Part shown: positions 8,499-16,696 of the stretch, in pieces
Layout of the letters: each line of letters starts with the position of its first letter
How positions within the stretch are numbered: position 1 is the stretch's first letter
From: JAEUHQ01 sp964538915
GTDB lineage: Bacteria > Planctomycetota > UBA1135 > UBA2386
Length of the DNA stretch: 64,000 nt
Direction: 5' to 3'
Assembly (NCBI GenBank): GCA_964538915.1
Contig: CAZIFB010000001.1
Coordinates: 319,094-383,093 of the forward strand
The notes under the pieces: generated by a model
Told to the model about the DNA's origin: nothing
The model's database searches: none
Seen by the model: only the letters and a program-made list of their open reading frames with translations
Position numbers and translations under genes: made by a program

Positions 8499-9572
8499 AT
8501 GGTGCGTCGCGTCTGCCTCGTGAGTGGTGGCACCGGCGGCCACCTCATGCCCGCCCTCGTGCTCGCTCGTGCGTTGCGCGAGCGCGGCCACGAGGCGCTG
8601 CTCGTCACCGAGGGGCGCGAGGTGGAGCGCGAGTTGTTGCGCCGCGAGCTTCCCGACGTCGCCGAGGCGAACCTGCCCTCGGCGAGCGGCAAGCTCTCGC
8701 TGCCGTGGTGGCTCGCCAAGGCGATGGTCAGTGCACGTCGCATGCTGCGGCGGGAGCGCGTCGACTGCGTCGTGAGCACGGGCGGGCGGCCGTCGCTGCC
8801 GGTGGGTCTCGCGGCGAAGAGCCTCGGCGTGCCGTTGTTCCTCCTCGAACAGAATGCGGTGACCGGTCGCGTGAACCGATGGCTCTCGCCGCTCGCGGCG
8901 CGGATCTACCACGGGCTGCCCGCGATCGAACCTCTCGGTCGGCGCGCGCTCGTCACCGGGACGCCGCTGCGCCCGCAGTTCGCGCGCGTCGAACGCGCCG
9001 CGTGCCGCAGCGCGCTGGGGCTGCCGGGAGACGGGCTGGTCGTGCTCGTCACGGGAGGCAGCCAGGGCGCGCGCGTGCTCAACGAGACCGTTCCCGCCGC
9101 GCTCGCCGCGCTGCCGTTGACCATGCACGTGCTGCACCTCGCCGGCCTCGGTCGCGACGAGGACGTACGGCGGCGCTACGCGGTGACGGATCGCATCGTC
9201 GCTCAGGTGCGCCCGGTCGCGCTCGACATGGACCGCATGTTCGGCGCGGCCGATCTCGTCGTCTGCCGCGGTGGCGGGACGACGGTCGCCGAGCTGACGG
9301 CCGCGGGTCGCCCCGCGGTGATCGTGCCCTACCCGCACCACAAGGACCGTCAGCAGCTTCGCAACGCCGAAGTCCTCGCGCGCGCGGGCGCGGCAATCGT
9401 CGTGGAGGAGAAGGACCTCGACGTCGCACGCCTCACGGTCCTTCTCGGCGATCTGCTGCGCGATCGCGGTCGGCTGGCGGCGATGGGCGCCGCGGCGGCC
9501 GGGCTTCGCAGCGGCGACCCGACCGGCACGATCCTGCGCGACATGGGGCTCGCGGCGGAGGCAGCACGATGA
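8499..9572 (+). CDS. murG: Lipid II synthase MurG (GlcNAc transferase)
   Basis: MurG transfers GlcNAc from UDP-GlcNAc to lipid I at the inner face of the membrane. The 357-residue protein has the GT-B two-domain fold with the N-terminal glycine loop GGTGGH (residues 10-15), the 'LLEQNAVTGRVNRWLS' segment, the second loop 'VTGGSQGARVLNE', and 'CRGGGTTVAELTAAGRPAVIVPYP' region for UDP-GlcNAc binding. Its TGA overlaps the murC ATG (ATGA). Confidence 0.95.
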   Translation: MVRRVCLVSGGTGGHLMPALVLARALRERGHEALLVTEGREVERELLRRELPDVAEANLPSASGKLSLPWWLAKAMVSARRMLRRERVDCVVSTGGRPSLPVGLAAKSLGVPLFLLEQNAVTGRVNRWLSPLAARIYHGLPAIEPLGRRALVTGTPLRPQFARVERAACRSALGLPGDGLVVLVTGGSQGARVLNETVPAALAALPLTMHVLHLAGLGRDEDVRRRYAVTDRIVAQVRPVALDMDRMFGAADLVVCRGGGTTVAELTAAGRPAVIVPYPHHKDRQQLRNAEVLARAGAAIVVEEKDLDVARLTVLLGDLLRDRGRLAAMGAAAAGLRSGDPTGTILRDMGLAAEAAR

Positions 9573-10993
9573 TCGATTCGGCGGAGCCGCAGGCCGCGGC
9601 GGCGGGCGGCATCCCGGGCACGAGCTTCTCGAGCCGCCGGTTCCACTTCGTCGGCGTCGGGGGCGCGGGAATGAGCGGCCTCTTCCGGCTGCTCGAGGGC
9701 GTCGGCGGCGTCGTTTCGGGCAGCGACGCGACGAACGGCGCGGTGCTCGAAGATCTGACCACCCGTCGCTGCGACGTCTGGGTGGGTTGTCAGCCGGACC
9801 GCGTATCCGGCGCGGACGGCTACGTGATCCGCAGTGCGGCCGTCCCGGCGACCGATCCCGAAGTCCAGGAGTGCGTTCGCCGCGGGTTCACGGCGTTGTT
9901 GTACGCGGAGGCGGTCGGACGCCTCAGCGAAGGACGCCGCACCCTCGCGATCGCCGGGACGCACGGCAAGACGACGACGACCGGTCTCACCGTCGCGGCG
10001 CTTCGTGGCGCGGGGCTGGATCCGTCCCACCTGATCGGTGGGGACGTGCCGCAACTCGGCGGCAACGGTCACGGCGGCGCCGGCAGCGAGTTCGTCGTCG
10101 AGGCCTGCGAGTTCAACCGCAGCTTCCACAACCTGCGACCGTTCGGCGCGGCGATCCTCAACGTCGATCACGACCACTTCGACTGCTACCCGTCGACCGA
10201 AGAGCTCGTCGCGGCGTTCGCCGGCTACCTCGCGCGGGTGCGCCCCGGCGGCTCGGCTCTCGTCGAGGAGTCGGTGCCGAAGGGAGTCCTGGCGAGCCTG
10301 CGCAGCGACGTGCAGATCCTCAGCGTCGGCTCCGGCCTCTGGGCCGACATCCGCGCCGTCGAGGTCCGTGATCGCATGGGCCAGTTCTCGTTCGTCCCGG
10401 TACTGCTCGGCAAACGGCTGGAGCGTGTGCAGCTGTCGTTGTCGGGGCGTCACAACATGCAGAACGCGCTGTTCGCGCTGGGCCTCGCGCACCTCGCCGG
10501 TGCGGACGTGAACGGGGCGTGCCGCGGCATCGCGGAGTTCACGGGCGTGCGGCGACGCTTCGAGATGCACACCGGGCCGCGCGGCGGCGTCCTCGTGAAC
10601 GACTACGCGCACCATCCGGCGGAGATCCGCGCCGTGCTGCAGACCGCGCGCCGCCGGTTCCCGGGCAAACGCATCCTCGTCGCGTTCCAGCCGCACCAGT
10701 TCCAGCGGACCCTGTGCCTCCTGCCGGAGTTCGCCGAAGCACTGGCTCTCGCCGATGTCGTGCGCATCGCGGACATCTACGGCGCCCGCGAGAGTGCCGA
10801 GATGCGGGCGTCGGTCTCGGCGGCGGATCTCGCCGTGGCCGTTCGTTCGCACAACGTCGACTGCGCCGCGTCGGGACCGGTCGCGGCCCTGCCCGCGGTG
10901 ATCACCGAAGCGCGGCGTGCGGACGAAGTCGTCTTCGTGCTCGGTGCCGGCGACATCGACCAGGCGGTGGAGGGCATCCTCGTTGGCCTCTGA
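9569..10993 (+). CDS. murC: UDP-MurNAc--L-alanine ligase MurC
   Basis: MurC adds L-alanine to UDP-MurNAc. The 474-residue product has the N-terminal Rossmann motif 'FVGVGGAGMSGL', the ATP-binding loop GTHGKTTTTG beginning at residue 130, and the conserved 'YAHHPAEIRA' segment of the C-terminal domain. The ATG at 9569 overlaps the murG stop. A long alternative frame that runs upstream over murG is not coding. It is translationally coupled to murB downstream. Confidence 0.95.
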   Translation: MIDSAEPQAAAAGGIPGTSFSSRRFHFVGVGGAGMSGLFRLLEGVGGVVSGSDATNGAVLEDLTTRRCDVWVGCQPDRVSGADGYVIRSAAVPATDPEVQECVRRGFTALLYAEAVGRLSEGRRTLAIAGTHGKTTTTGLTVAALRGAGLDPSHLIGGDVPQLGGNGHGGAGSEFVVEACEFNRSFHNLRPFGAAILNVDHDHFDCYPSTEELVAAFAGYLARVRPGGSALVEESVPKGVLASLRSDVQILSVGSGLWADIRAVEVRDRMGQFSFVPVLLGKRLERVQLSLSGRHNMQNALFALGLAHLAGADVNGACRGIAEFTGVRRRFEMHTGPRGGVLVNDYAHHPAEIRAVLQTARRRFPGKRILVAFQPHQFQRTLCLLPEFAEALALADVVRIADIYGARESAEMRASVSAADLAVAVRSHNVDCAASGPVAALPAVITEARRADEVVFVLGAGDIDQAVEGILVGL

Positions 10994-11876
10994 TCTGCGA
11001 ACGGCCCTCCGGGGCATGCGCGGTGCGGTCCGGGAGAACGTGTTGCTGGGGCCGCTGATGCACCTGCGCATCGGTGGTCCGGCCGAGTGGTTCCTCGAAC
11101 CGTTTGCCGAGGAAGACGTGGCGACTGCCGTGCGGGTCTGCCGCGAACTCGACGTTCCGCTGCGAGTGCTCGGCGGCGGCAGCAACGTCGTCGTCGCCGA
11201 CACCGGTGTGCGCGGCGCGGTGATGCACCTCGGCAATCTCGCGCGCATCGTTCGCGACGGGGACCGGATCACCGCTGGCGCGGGAGTGACACTGCCCAGC
11301 CTTCTGCGCGCGACGAAGGACGTCGGCCTCGCCGGCCTCGAGACGCTGACCGGCATTCCGGCCGTCGTCGGCGGGGCGGTGGCGATGAACGCCGGTACGC
11401 GCGACGGCGAGACGTTCGACCATCTCCTGTCGATCACCGTCGTCGAGCCCGACGGGACGATCGCGGTGCGCGGGAAGGACGGCATGCACCCGGTCTACCG
11501 CGACGGCCGGCTCGACGATTCGATCGTGGTGCAGGCGTCGTTCCAGCTGAGGCCAGACGACCCGAAGGCGATCTTCGATCGGTTCAGCGCCTCCTTGAAG
11601 AAGCGGAACGCAACCCAGCCCGTTTCTCAGCGCAGCGTCGGCTGCGTGTTCCGCAACCCGCCCGGGCGCGCGGCGGGCCAGTTGATCGAAGAAGCCGGCT
11701 GCAAGACGCTGCGCAAGGGCGAGGTCGAGGTGAGCGGGCTCCACGCCAACTACTTCCTGAACCTCGGTGGCGGTACGGCCGCCGATTTCCTCGCCCTCAT
11801 GGACGAGGTGCGGCAGCGTGTGAAGCAGAAGCACGGGATCGACCTGATGCCCGAGGCCAAGTTCTGGGGTTTCTGA
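10983..11876 (+). CDS. murB: UDP-N-acetylenolpyruvoylglucosamine reductase MurB
   Basis: MurB reduces UDP-GlcNAc-enolpyruvate to UDP-MurNAc with FAD and NADPH. FAD-binding signatures are 'LGGGSNVVVADTGVRG' and 'GLETLTGIPAVVGGAVAMNAG'; the catalytic serine region reads 'RSVGCVFRNPPG'. With a TTG start at 10983 the protein has 297 residues and overlaps murC by 11 bases; GGAGGG eight bases upstream (10969-10974) supports it. ATG 11016 is an alternative that would remove 11 residues. It is the last gene of the cluster: ddl, ftsQ, ftsA and ftsZ do not follow. Confidence 0.93.
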   Translation: MASDLRTALRGMRGAVRENVLLGPLMHLRIGGPAEWFLEPFAEEDVATAVRVCRELDVPLRVLGGGSNVVVADTGVRGAVMHLGNLARIVRDGDRITAGAGVTLPSLLRATKDVGLAGLETLTGIPAVVGGAVAMNAGTRDGETFDHLLSITVVEPDGTIAVRGKDGMHPVYRDGRLDDSIVVQASFQLRPDDPKAIFDRFSASLKKRNATQPVSQRSVGCVFRNPPGRAAGQLIEEAGCKTLRKGEVEVSGLHANYFLNLGGGTAADFLALMDEVRQRVKQKHGIDLMPEAKFWGF

Positions 11877-11949
11877 TCGAGCCAACGTGCTTGCGCGCGC
11901 TGCAGAACGCCGGTCTCCTAGCCGATCAAGCCGACACCAGGAGCAATCG

Positions 11950-12372
11950 ATGACCGAGGAAGCGGAAGTGACGATCGAGTTCAAGGGGCGACACGACCAC
12001 ATCTCCGAGCGCATGCAAGCGCACGCACAGAAGAAGCTCGCCCGGCTCGCGCGCTACGGCGATCGCCTCGTGCGCATCGAGATCGTCGCCGACCACGTGC
12101 ACAAGAATCCGGAGGTCGAGATCATCGCCCACCAGCGCCGCGGCGGACCGCTCGTCGCGAAGGACCGCAGTACGTCGTTCTCGGCGACGATCGACATCCT
12201 CGTCGACAAGATGGAGAAACAGCTCAGGAAGCAGAAGGAGCTGCGGAAGGCGCACAAGATCGCGGGCGCCAAGGAACTGCGGAGCGGCCGTGGCACCGGA
12301 CGTTCGCGAGCGCCGTCGCGCGGCGACGAAGAGACGTACGAGCAGGTCGTGCGCAAGAGTCTGCGCGGCTAG
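11950..12372 (+). CDS. hpf: Ribosome hibernation promoting factor HPF (short form)
   Basis: The 140-residue protein has the beta-alpha-beta-beta-beta-alpha S30AE fold: 'VTIEFKGRHDHISERMQAHA' start, 'ARYGDRLVRIEIV' and 'DILVDKMEKQLRKQKE'. It binds the 30S decoding region and promotes inactive ribosomes in resting cells. The dimerising C-terminal domain of long HPF is missing; instead there is a basic, Arg/Gly/Ser-rich tail of about 35 residues. AGGAG six bases before ATG 11950 supports the start. The hpf-ptsN-HPr order recalls the rpoN operon of proteobacteria, without rpoN. Confidence 0.88.
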   Translation: MTEEAEVTIEFKGRHDHISERMQAHAQKKLARLARYGDRLVRIEIVADHVHKNPEVEIIAHQRRGGPLVAKDRSTSFSATIDILVDKMEKQLRKQKELRKAHKIAGAKELRSGRGTGRSRAPSRGDEETYEQVVRKSLRG

Positions 12373-12452
12373 ATCCGGTTTCGCCGTGCCGCGCCGGCTC
12401 TCGGGCCTCGCGGCGGTTGCGTCGCACGGGGCGTTTCCCGACACTGCGCGGC

Positions 12453-12917
12453 ATGATCGGACAGCTCGTCGAGACCGCGGCCCTCGTCGCCGACCTCGCT
12501 GCCACCACCAAGGACGCCGCCTTGAAGGAACTGCTCGGCGTGGCGCAGGCCGCCGGCGCGTTCGGAACGAAGGCCACCAAGGGATTGCACAAGCGCCTGG
12601 TCGAACGTGAGGCCGTCGGCAGCACCGGACTCGGCAACGGCGTCGCGGTGCCGCACGTGAAGGGCGAGGAGATCGAGAAGGTGGTCCTGGTGCTGGCGCG
12701 AGCGAAGAAGGGGCTCGAGTGGCACGCGATCGACGGCCGCGCCGTGAACATCCTGTTCCTCCTGGCCTCGCCGAAGGACGACCCGGAGTTGCACCTGCAG
12801 TGCCTGCGCTGGATCGCGACCCTCGCCCGCAGCGCGGATTTCCGCCGGTTCTTCCTCGACGCGCGTGACGACCGTGCGATGCGCGACCTCCTGCGCGAGA
12901 TGGCGCCGAAGGCCTGA
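12453..12917 (+). CDS. ptsN: PTS EIIA domain protein of the nitrogen-regulatory (PtsN) type
   Basis: The 154-residue protein is a stand-alone EIIA type 2 domain with the phospho-acceptor His68 in 'GLGNGVAVPHVKG'. Further conserved parts are 'VNILFLLASPKDDPELHLQCL' in two halves. No EIIB or EIIC is nearby, so it is probably regulatory rather than a sugar transporter component. HPr is encoded two bases downstream and should be its phosphodonor. The ATG at 12453 is preferred; a TTG 12 codons upstream would extend into a non-conserved stretch. Confidence 0.83.
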   Translation: MIGQLVETAALVADLAATTKDAALKELLGVAQAAGAFGTKATKGLHKRLVEREAVGSTGLGNGVAVPHVKGEEIEKVVLVLARAKKGLEWHAIDGRAVNILFLLASPKDDPELHLQCLRWIATLARSADFRRFFLDARDDRAMRDLLREMAPKA

Positions 12918-12919
12918 AC

Positions 12920-13222
12920 GTGACCGACCCGGAAACCAGGACCGGTGGGCCGAAGGTCGCCCGCGCGACCTTGACGAACAAGCACGGGCTGCACGCGCGT
13001 CCGGCGCACTTGTTCGTCCAGACGGCGAACTCCTTCGCGTCGACGCTGCGGGTCGGTCGGACCGACAACACCGAGCGCGTCGACGGCAAGTCGATCATGG
13101 GCATGATGATGCTCGCTGCGGAACGCGGCACGGAGCTCGAGTTCACTGCGGAGGGTCCCGATGCCGACGGGCTGCTGCGGGCCCTGTGCGAACTCGTGGC
13201 CGCGCGCTTCGGCGAGGACTGA
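12920..13222 (+). CDS. ptsH: Phosphocarrier protein HPr
   Basis: HPr is a 100-residue phosphocarrier. The catalytic histidine is His25 in 'NKHGLHARPAH', and a regulatory serine equivalent to Ser46 is Ser58 in 'DGKSIMGMMML', the site used by HPr kinase in bacteria that have it. About ten residues precede the canonical N-terminus. The gene starts with GTG two bases after the EIIA gene. Neither enzyme I nor HprK is encoded in the window. Confidence 0.9.
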   Translation: MTDPETRTGGPKVARATLTNKHGLHARPAHLFVQTANSFASTLRVGRTDNTERVDGKSIMGMMMLAAERGTELEFTAEGPDADGLLRALCELVAARFGED

Positions 13223-13374
13223 TCCGCTCCCATCGCGGCGACGCGGGGCCCGGGGCATCGGGTAGCGACGTCGGGCAGGGGGCGTCTCGAGCGTTCGGGC
13301 GCCGGATGCCGCCGTGTGGAGGGCGGCACGGGATCGCGCCCCGGGATCGGGCTCAACATGCGACGAGGCGGCGA

Positions 13375-13383
13375 CCGATAGGG
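13375..13383 (+). promoter_or_regulatory. CCGATAGGG motif ahead of pilM
   Basis: The 198-base gap between HPr and pilM holds the 9-mer CCGATAGGG 38 bases before the pilM ATG; the same 9-mer recurs 18 bases before pilT (22897). It resembles the -10 box of sigma-28 promoters (GCCGATAA), but no matching -35 is obvious. The same gap also holds a seven-pair hairpin (TGCCGCC/GGCGGCA, 13307-13328) without a T tract, which may end the HPr transcript. Both assignments are weak. Confidence 0.3.
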
Positions 13384-13420
13384 CGGGAAGCGGGCACCCC
13401 CCGAAGGAGCGCCACACGTC

Positions 13421-14443
13421 ATGCTGAAGCAGCGGAAGAGCATCGTCGGTCTCGACATCGGCACCAACTGCATCAAGGCCGTCGAGCTCACTCGTGAGAA
13501 GTACGACCACGTCGTCACTGCCTATGCGCAGATCGACGTGCCGAACGAAGCGGCGCGCCAGGACGCGATCGCCGAACTGATGCGCGCGGCGAAGTTCCGC
13601 AGCAAGCGCGTCGCGACCGCCGTCAGCGGGAAGAACGTGATCTTCCGCTACATCAGCATGCCCGAGATGGGAGAGGACAAGCTGGTGCAGGCGGTTCGTC
13701 TCGAGGCCGAGAAGTACATCCCGTTCGACGTCAACGAGGTCGAGATCGACGCGCAGAAACTCGCGAGCGTGACCGACGCGAACGGCAAGAGCGAGATGAA
13801 GGTCCTCCTCGTCGCGGCGAAGAAGACGATCGTCTCGGATCACAGCCGCATGCTCACCGACCTCGGCTTGCAGCCCGTGGCCGTCGGTGTCGACGGCTTC
13901 GCGCTCGGCAACGCGTGGGAGCTGAGCGAGCAGATCAATCCCGGCATCCAGGACCCGGGCCGCACGGTTGCGCTGATCGACATCGGTGCGACCAAGACCA
14001 GCATCAACATCCTGCGCGACAACGTCAGCTACTTCGCCCGCGAGGTGCCCATGGGTGGTCAGGACCTGACGAACGCGATCGCGCGTCGCCTCGGCGTCGA
14101 GCCGGGTCAGGCCGAGACCCTGAAACGCGAGCCGGCCGACCAGCTCAGCGTGATCCAGGAAGCCACGAGCCAAGTGCTCGAGGACCTCGGCAACGAGATC
14201 AACCTGTCGTTCGACTTCTTCGAGAACCAGTTCGACGGCGAGGTGCAGGAGGTGTGGCTGACGGGCGGTACCGCCTTGCTGCCGTTCCTCGAGGAGAGCT
14301 TCGAGAAGGTGTTCGAGAAGCGGACCAAGACCTGGAACCCGATCGAGGGGCTCAAGGTCAAGGCCGACAACGTCGACGTCGAGGCCCTGAACCAGTTCGC
14401 GCCGCAGCTCGCGGTGGCACTCGGACTCGCTGCAGCTTCCTAG
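13421..14443 (+). CDS. pilM: Type IV pilus assembly actin-like ATPase PilM
   Basis: The 340-residue cytoplasmic protein has the actin/FtsA-like fold: phosphate-1 loop 'IVGLDIGTNCIKAVEL' near the N-terminus, 'VALIDIGATKTSINI' as phosphate-2 and 'VWLTGGTALLPFLEE' as the adenosine motif. PilM binds ATP and the N-terminus of PilN, forming the inner ring of the pilus alignment complex. It heads a pilM-pilN-pilO-secretin cluster. The short 'INLLP' tail of PilN that PilM grips is encoded next door. Confidence 0.92.
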   Translation: MLKQRKSIVGLDIGTNCIKAVELTREKYDHVVTAYAQIDVPNEAARQDAIAELMRAAKFRSKRVATAVSGKNVIFRYISMPEMGEDKLVQAVRLEAEKYIPFDVNEVEIDAQKLASVTDANGKSEMKVLLVAAKKTIVSDHSRMLTDLGLQPVAVGVDGFALGNAWELSEQINPGIQDPGRTVALIDIGATKTSINILRDNVSYFAREVPMGGQDLTNAIARRLGVEPGQAETLKREPADQLSVIQEATSQVLEDLGNEINLSFDFFENQFDGEVQEVWLTGGTALLPFLEESFEKVFEKRTKTWNPIEGLKVKADNVDVEALNQFAPQLAVALGLAAAS

Positions 14444-14455
14444 GAGGACCCCAAC

Positions 14456-15112
14456 GTGATCCGCATCAATCTTCTTCCTGCCGACCTGCGCCGCGGAAAC
14501 CGCATTCCGCCGAGGGTGCTCGCGGCCGCGTTCGCCGGGGCTCTTTGCACCAGCGGTGCGATCGGGTGGTTCGGCATCGTCTACTTCGGTGATCTCGGCA
14601 CGACCGAGAACTCGCTCCGCGAGGTCGAAGCGAAGCTCGCCGACCGCGAGAAGCGTGTGGTCTACCACGACGACCTTCAAGCGAACCGCAAGGACTACGC
14701 GGCGCGTGTGCAGACGATCCAGGACATCGCGAAGTCACGCCGGGTCTGGTCGAAGTTCTGCGACGAGCTGATCGACGTCGTCAACAACAACGGCGACACC
14801 GAGCGGCACCTCGCGTGGTTCGACAGCGTCGCGATGAAGAACGACCCGACGAAGGGCGCGACGGTGAACCTGCCGGGCAACGTGCAGGAAGCCGACAAGT
14901 CGCGCGTCGCCAACTTCCACGAGGACATCGAAGCGGCCCCGTTCGCGAAGGACCTCGCCATGAAGAGCGATCCGACCTTCAAGCTCGAGGTGTCGCGCGA
15001 TCGCGTGCCTGCGCAGTCGCTGCACTTCCCGCTCCTGTTGACCTTCCAGCCGACCGTGGTGGATCCGAAGGCGAAGCCCAAGGCTCCGGCGCCCGCGCCG
15101 GCCAAGAAGTGA
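14456..15112 (+). CDS. pilN: Type IV pilus alignment protein PilN
   Basis: PilN is a 218-residue bitopic protein that starts with 'MIRINLLP', the conserved PilM-binding peptide, followed by a membrane helix (about residues 22-44), a coiled coil and a ferredoxin-like periplasmic region. The C-terminus is a Pro/Ala/Lys-rich tail. It links cytoplasmic PilM to PilO in the periplasm. The GTG at 14456 has an AGGAGG sequence about 10 bases upstream. Only 12 bases separate it from pilM. Confidence 0.9.
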   Translation: MIRINLLPADLRRGNRIPPRVLAAAFAGALCTSGAIGWFGIVYFGDLGTTENSLREVEAKLADREKRVVYHDDLQANRKDYAARVQTIQDIAKSRRVWSKFCDELIDVVNNNGDTERHLAWFDSVAMKNDPTKGATVNLPGNVQEADKSRVANFHEDIEAAPFAKDLAMKSDPTFKLEVSRDRVPAQSLHFPLLLTFQPTVVDPKAKPKAPAPAPAKK

Positions 15113-15123
15113 GGTGACCGAAC

Positions 15124-16548
15124 ATGGTTCAATGGACCCAGAAGAAGCAGCTCGTCGCGATCGGTACCAGCTCGGTCGCCGTGTGCGCTCTAGCGACGTT
15201 CGGCGTGTTCCATGCGCAAGGTCGGATCGACGAGATCAACGCGCAGATCGAACAGAAGCAGCAGGCCATCACCACCGCTGAAGGCAAGATCGCGCAGATC
15301 CCTGCTCTCGAGAAGGAGGTCATCATCCTCCGCGAGAACCTCGACGAGTACGTCAAGATCCTGCCGGACACGAAGGAGCTCATCGCCTTCGTCCGCATGC
15401 TGAACCAGTTCGAACGGCAGTCGGGCATCCAGGGCACGGGCCTCGCCCAACGCCAGGCGCGCGCCAATCCCAAGAGCGTCGATCGGTTCGTCCCCATCGA
15501 GTACACGTACGAGATGACGGCGACGCTGTGGCAGTTCCTCAAGTTCATGAACTTGATCGAGAACTACGAGCGCTTCGTCAGCATCACGGACTTCAGCATC
15601 ACCGCGGGTGGCAACGGCCGCTCCGACGAGACGCGCGAAGGCGACATCGTTCACAGCGTCAAGCTCACGATGCAGACCTACACCTACAACGGGAAGGTCG
15701 TGGGCAAGGAAGTGAGCATCCCGGAGTACGCCTCGCAGAAGGAAGCGCTGCGCGAGGAGATCTGGAAGCGCATGCAGGCGATCCGGATCGACAAGTACGA
15801 GCACCGGGGTCATCAGGGCCGTCGCGACATCTTCGTCGATCCGCGCGAGCGGGGCGACGCACACACGGACGGGCCCTCGCCCGCCGAGCAACGTGGCCTC
15901 GTGGAGCGCTACGTCTCCGAGGTCGCCAAGCTGAAGGACATGGCGCTGCGCATGCGCAAGCCGGACACGACCCTGTTCGAGCAGTACGCGCTCGAGAAGG
16001 GTCTGCGTGACGGCCTCGAGAAGCTCCTGAACGAGGTCAACGCGGATTCCGGTCGCGTCTCGTACGCGCCGTACCGCCTGCGCTGGGCGAAGGAAGTCGT
16101 CGCGCCGATCGAGGAACTGCGCAACCAGGTCGCACAGGCGACCAAGACCGAGGTGAAGCGCGCCGACCCGTTCCTGCCGCAGAAGGAGATGGAGATCCTC
16201 GTCGCCGACATGGCACGCGACTGCAACAACGGCCAGCTCGAAGACGCGAAGATGCGGTACGAGTCGGTCGCCTCGCGGCTCGGCGTGCCGCCCAGCGATC
16301 CGCGCCACTCGCTCGCCGTCGCGGCGAAGGCGTGGCACGTGAAGGCGAGCACCGCGATCGACTTCAAGAGCATGGATCTGCGCATCCAGGGCCTCGTGGT
16401 CAACCACGGCGGCCGCTCCGGCGTGCTGTTGAACGGCCAGACCTACGAGGAAGGCGACTACGTGTCGGACGAGCTGCTCGTGAAGCTCGTCGAGGAAGAG
16501 CAGGTCTGGTTCGTGTTCCGCGGCCTCACGCTCGTGCGCACGATGTGA
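15124..16548 (+). CDS. pilO: Enlarged PilO with a PilP/GspC-like C-terminal domain
   Basis: The first 210 residues are PilO-like: short cytoplasmic end, membrane helix (about residues 12-32), coiled coil ('QIEQKQQAITTAEGKIAQI') and a ferredoxin-like domain that ends near 'TMQTYTYNGK'. The protein then continues for about 260 more residues, whereas PilO is usually near 200. The last 50 residues ('RIQGLVVNHGGRSGVLLNGQ...GDYV...LVKLVEEEQVWFVFRGLTLVRTM') have the pattern of the PilP/GspC homology domain that docks to the secretin. No separate pilP gene exists in the cluster, so a PilO-PilP fusion is inferred. Confidence 0.82.
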   Translation: MVQWTQKKQLVAIGTSSVAVCALATFGVFHAQGRIDEINAQIEQKQQAITTAEGKIAQIPALEKEVIILRENLDEYVKILPDTKELIAFVRMLNQFERQSGIQGTGLAQRQARANPKSVDRFVPIEYTYEMTATLWQFLKFMNLIENYERFVSITDFSITAGGNGRSDETREGDIVHSVKLTMQTYTYNGKVVGKEVSIPEYASQKEALREEIWKRMQAIRIDKYEHRGHQGRRDIFVDPRERGDAHTDGPSPAEQRGLVERYVSEVAKLKDMALRMRKPDTTLFEQYALEKGLRDGLEKLLNEVNADSGRVSYAPYRLRWAKEVVAPIEELRNQVAQATKTEVKRADPFLPQKEMEILVADMARDCNNGQLEDAKMRYESVASRLGVPPSDPRHSLAVAAKAWHVKASTAIDFKSMDLRIQGLVVNHGGRSGVLLNGQTYEEGDYVSDELLVKLVEEEQVWFVFRGLTLVRTM

Positions 16549-16696
16549 CGGCGATGCGGACGGCGGCAAACCGGAGGGGTTTCCTCAAGCCGTTCGCGTC
16601 GACCGTTCGATGAAGGAAGGACACCGATCGGTCCCGGCAAGGGGGCCGATCGACGGCGAATCACCCGACAATCCCCCCGAGGGAGAAGGATCGACG

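Noticed and set aside
12372..12452. Additional small gene between hpf and the EIIA gene
   Set aside because: The 80-base gap has no start with ribosome-binding site and no conserved peptide.
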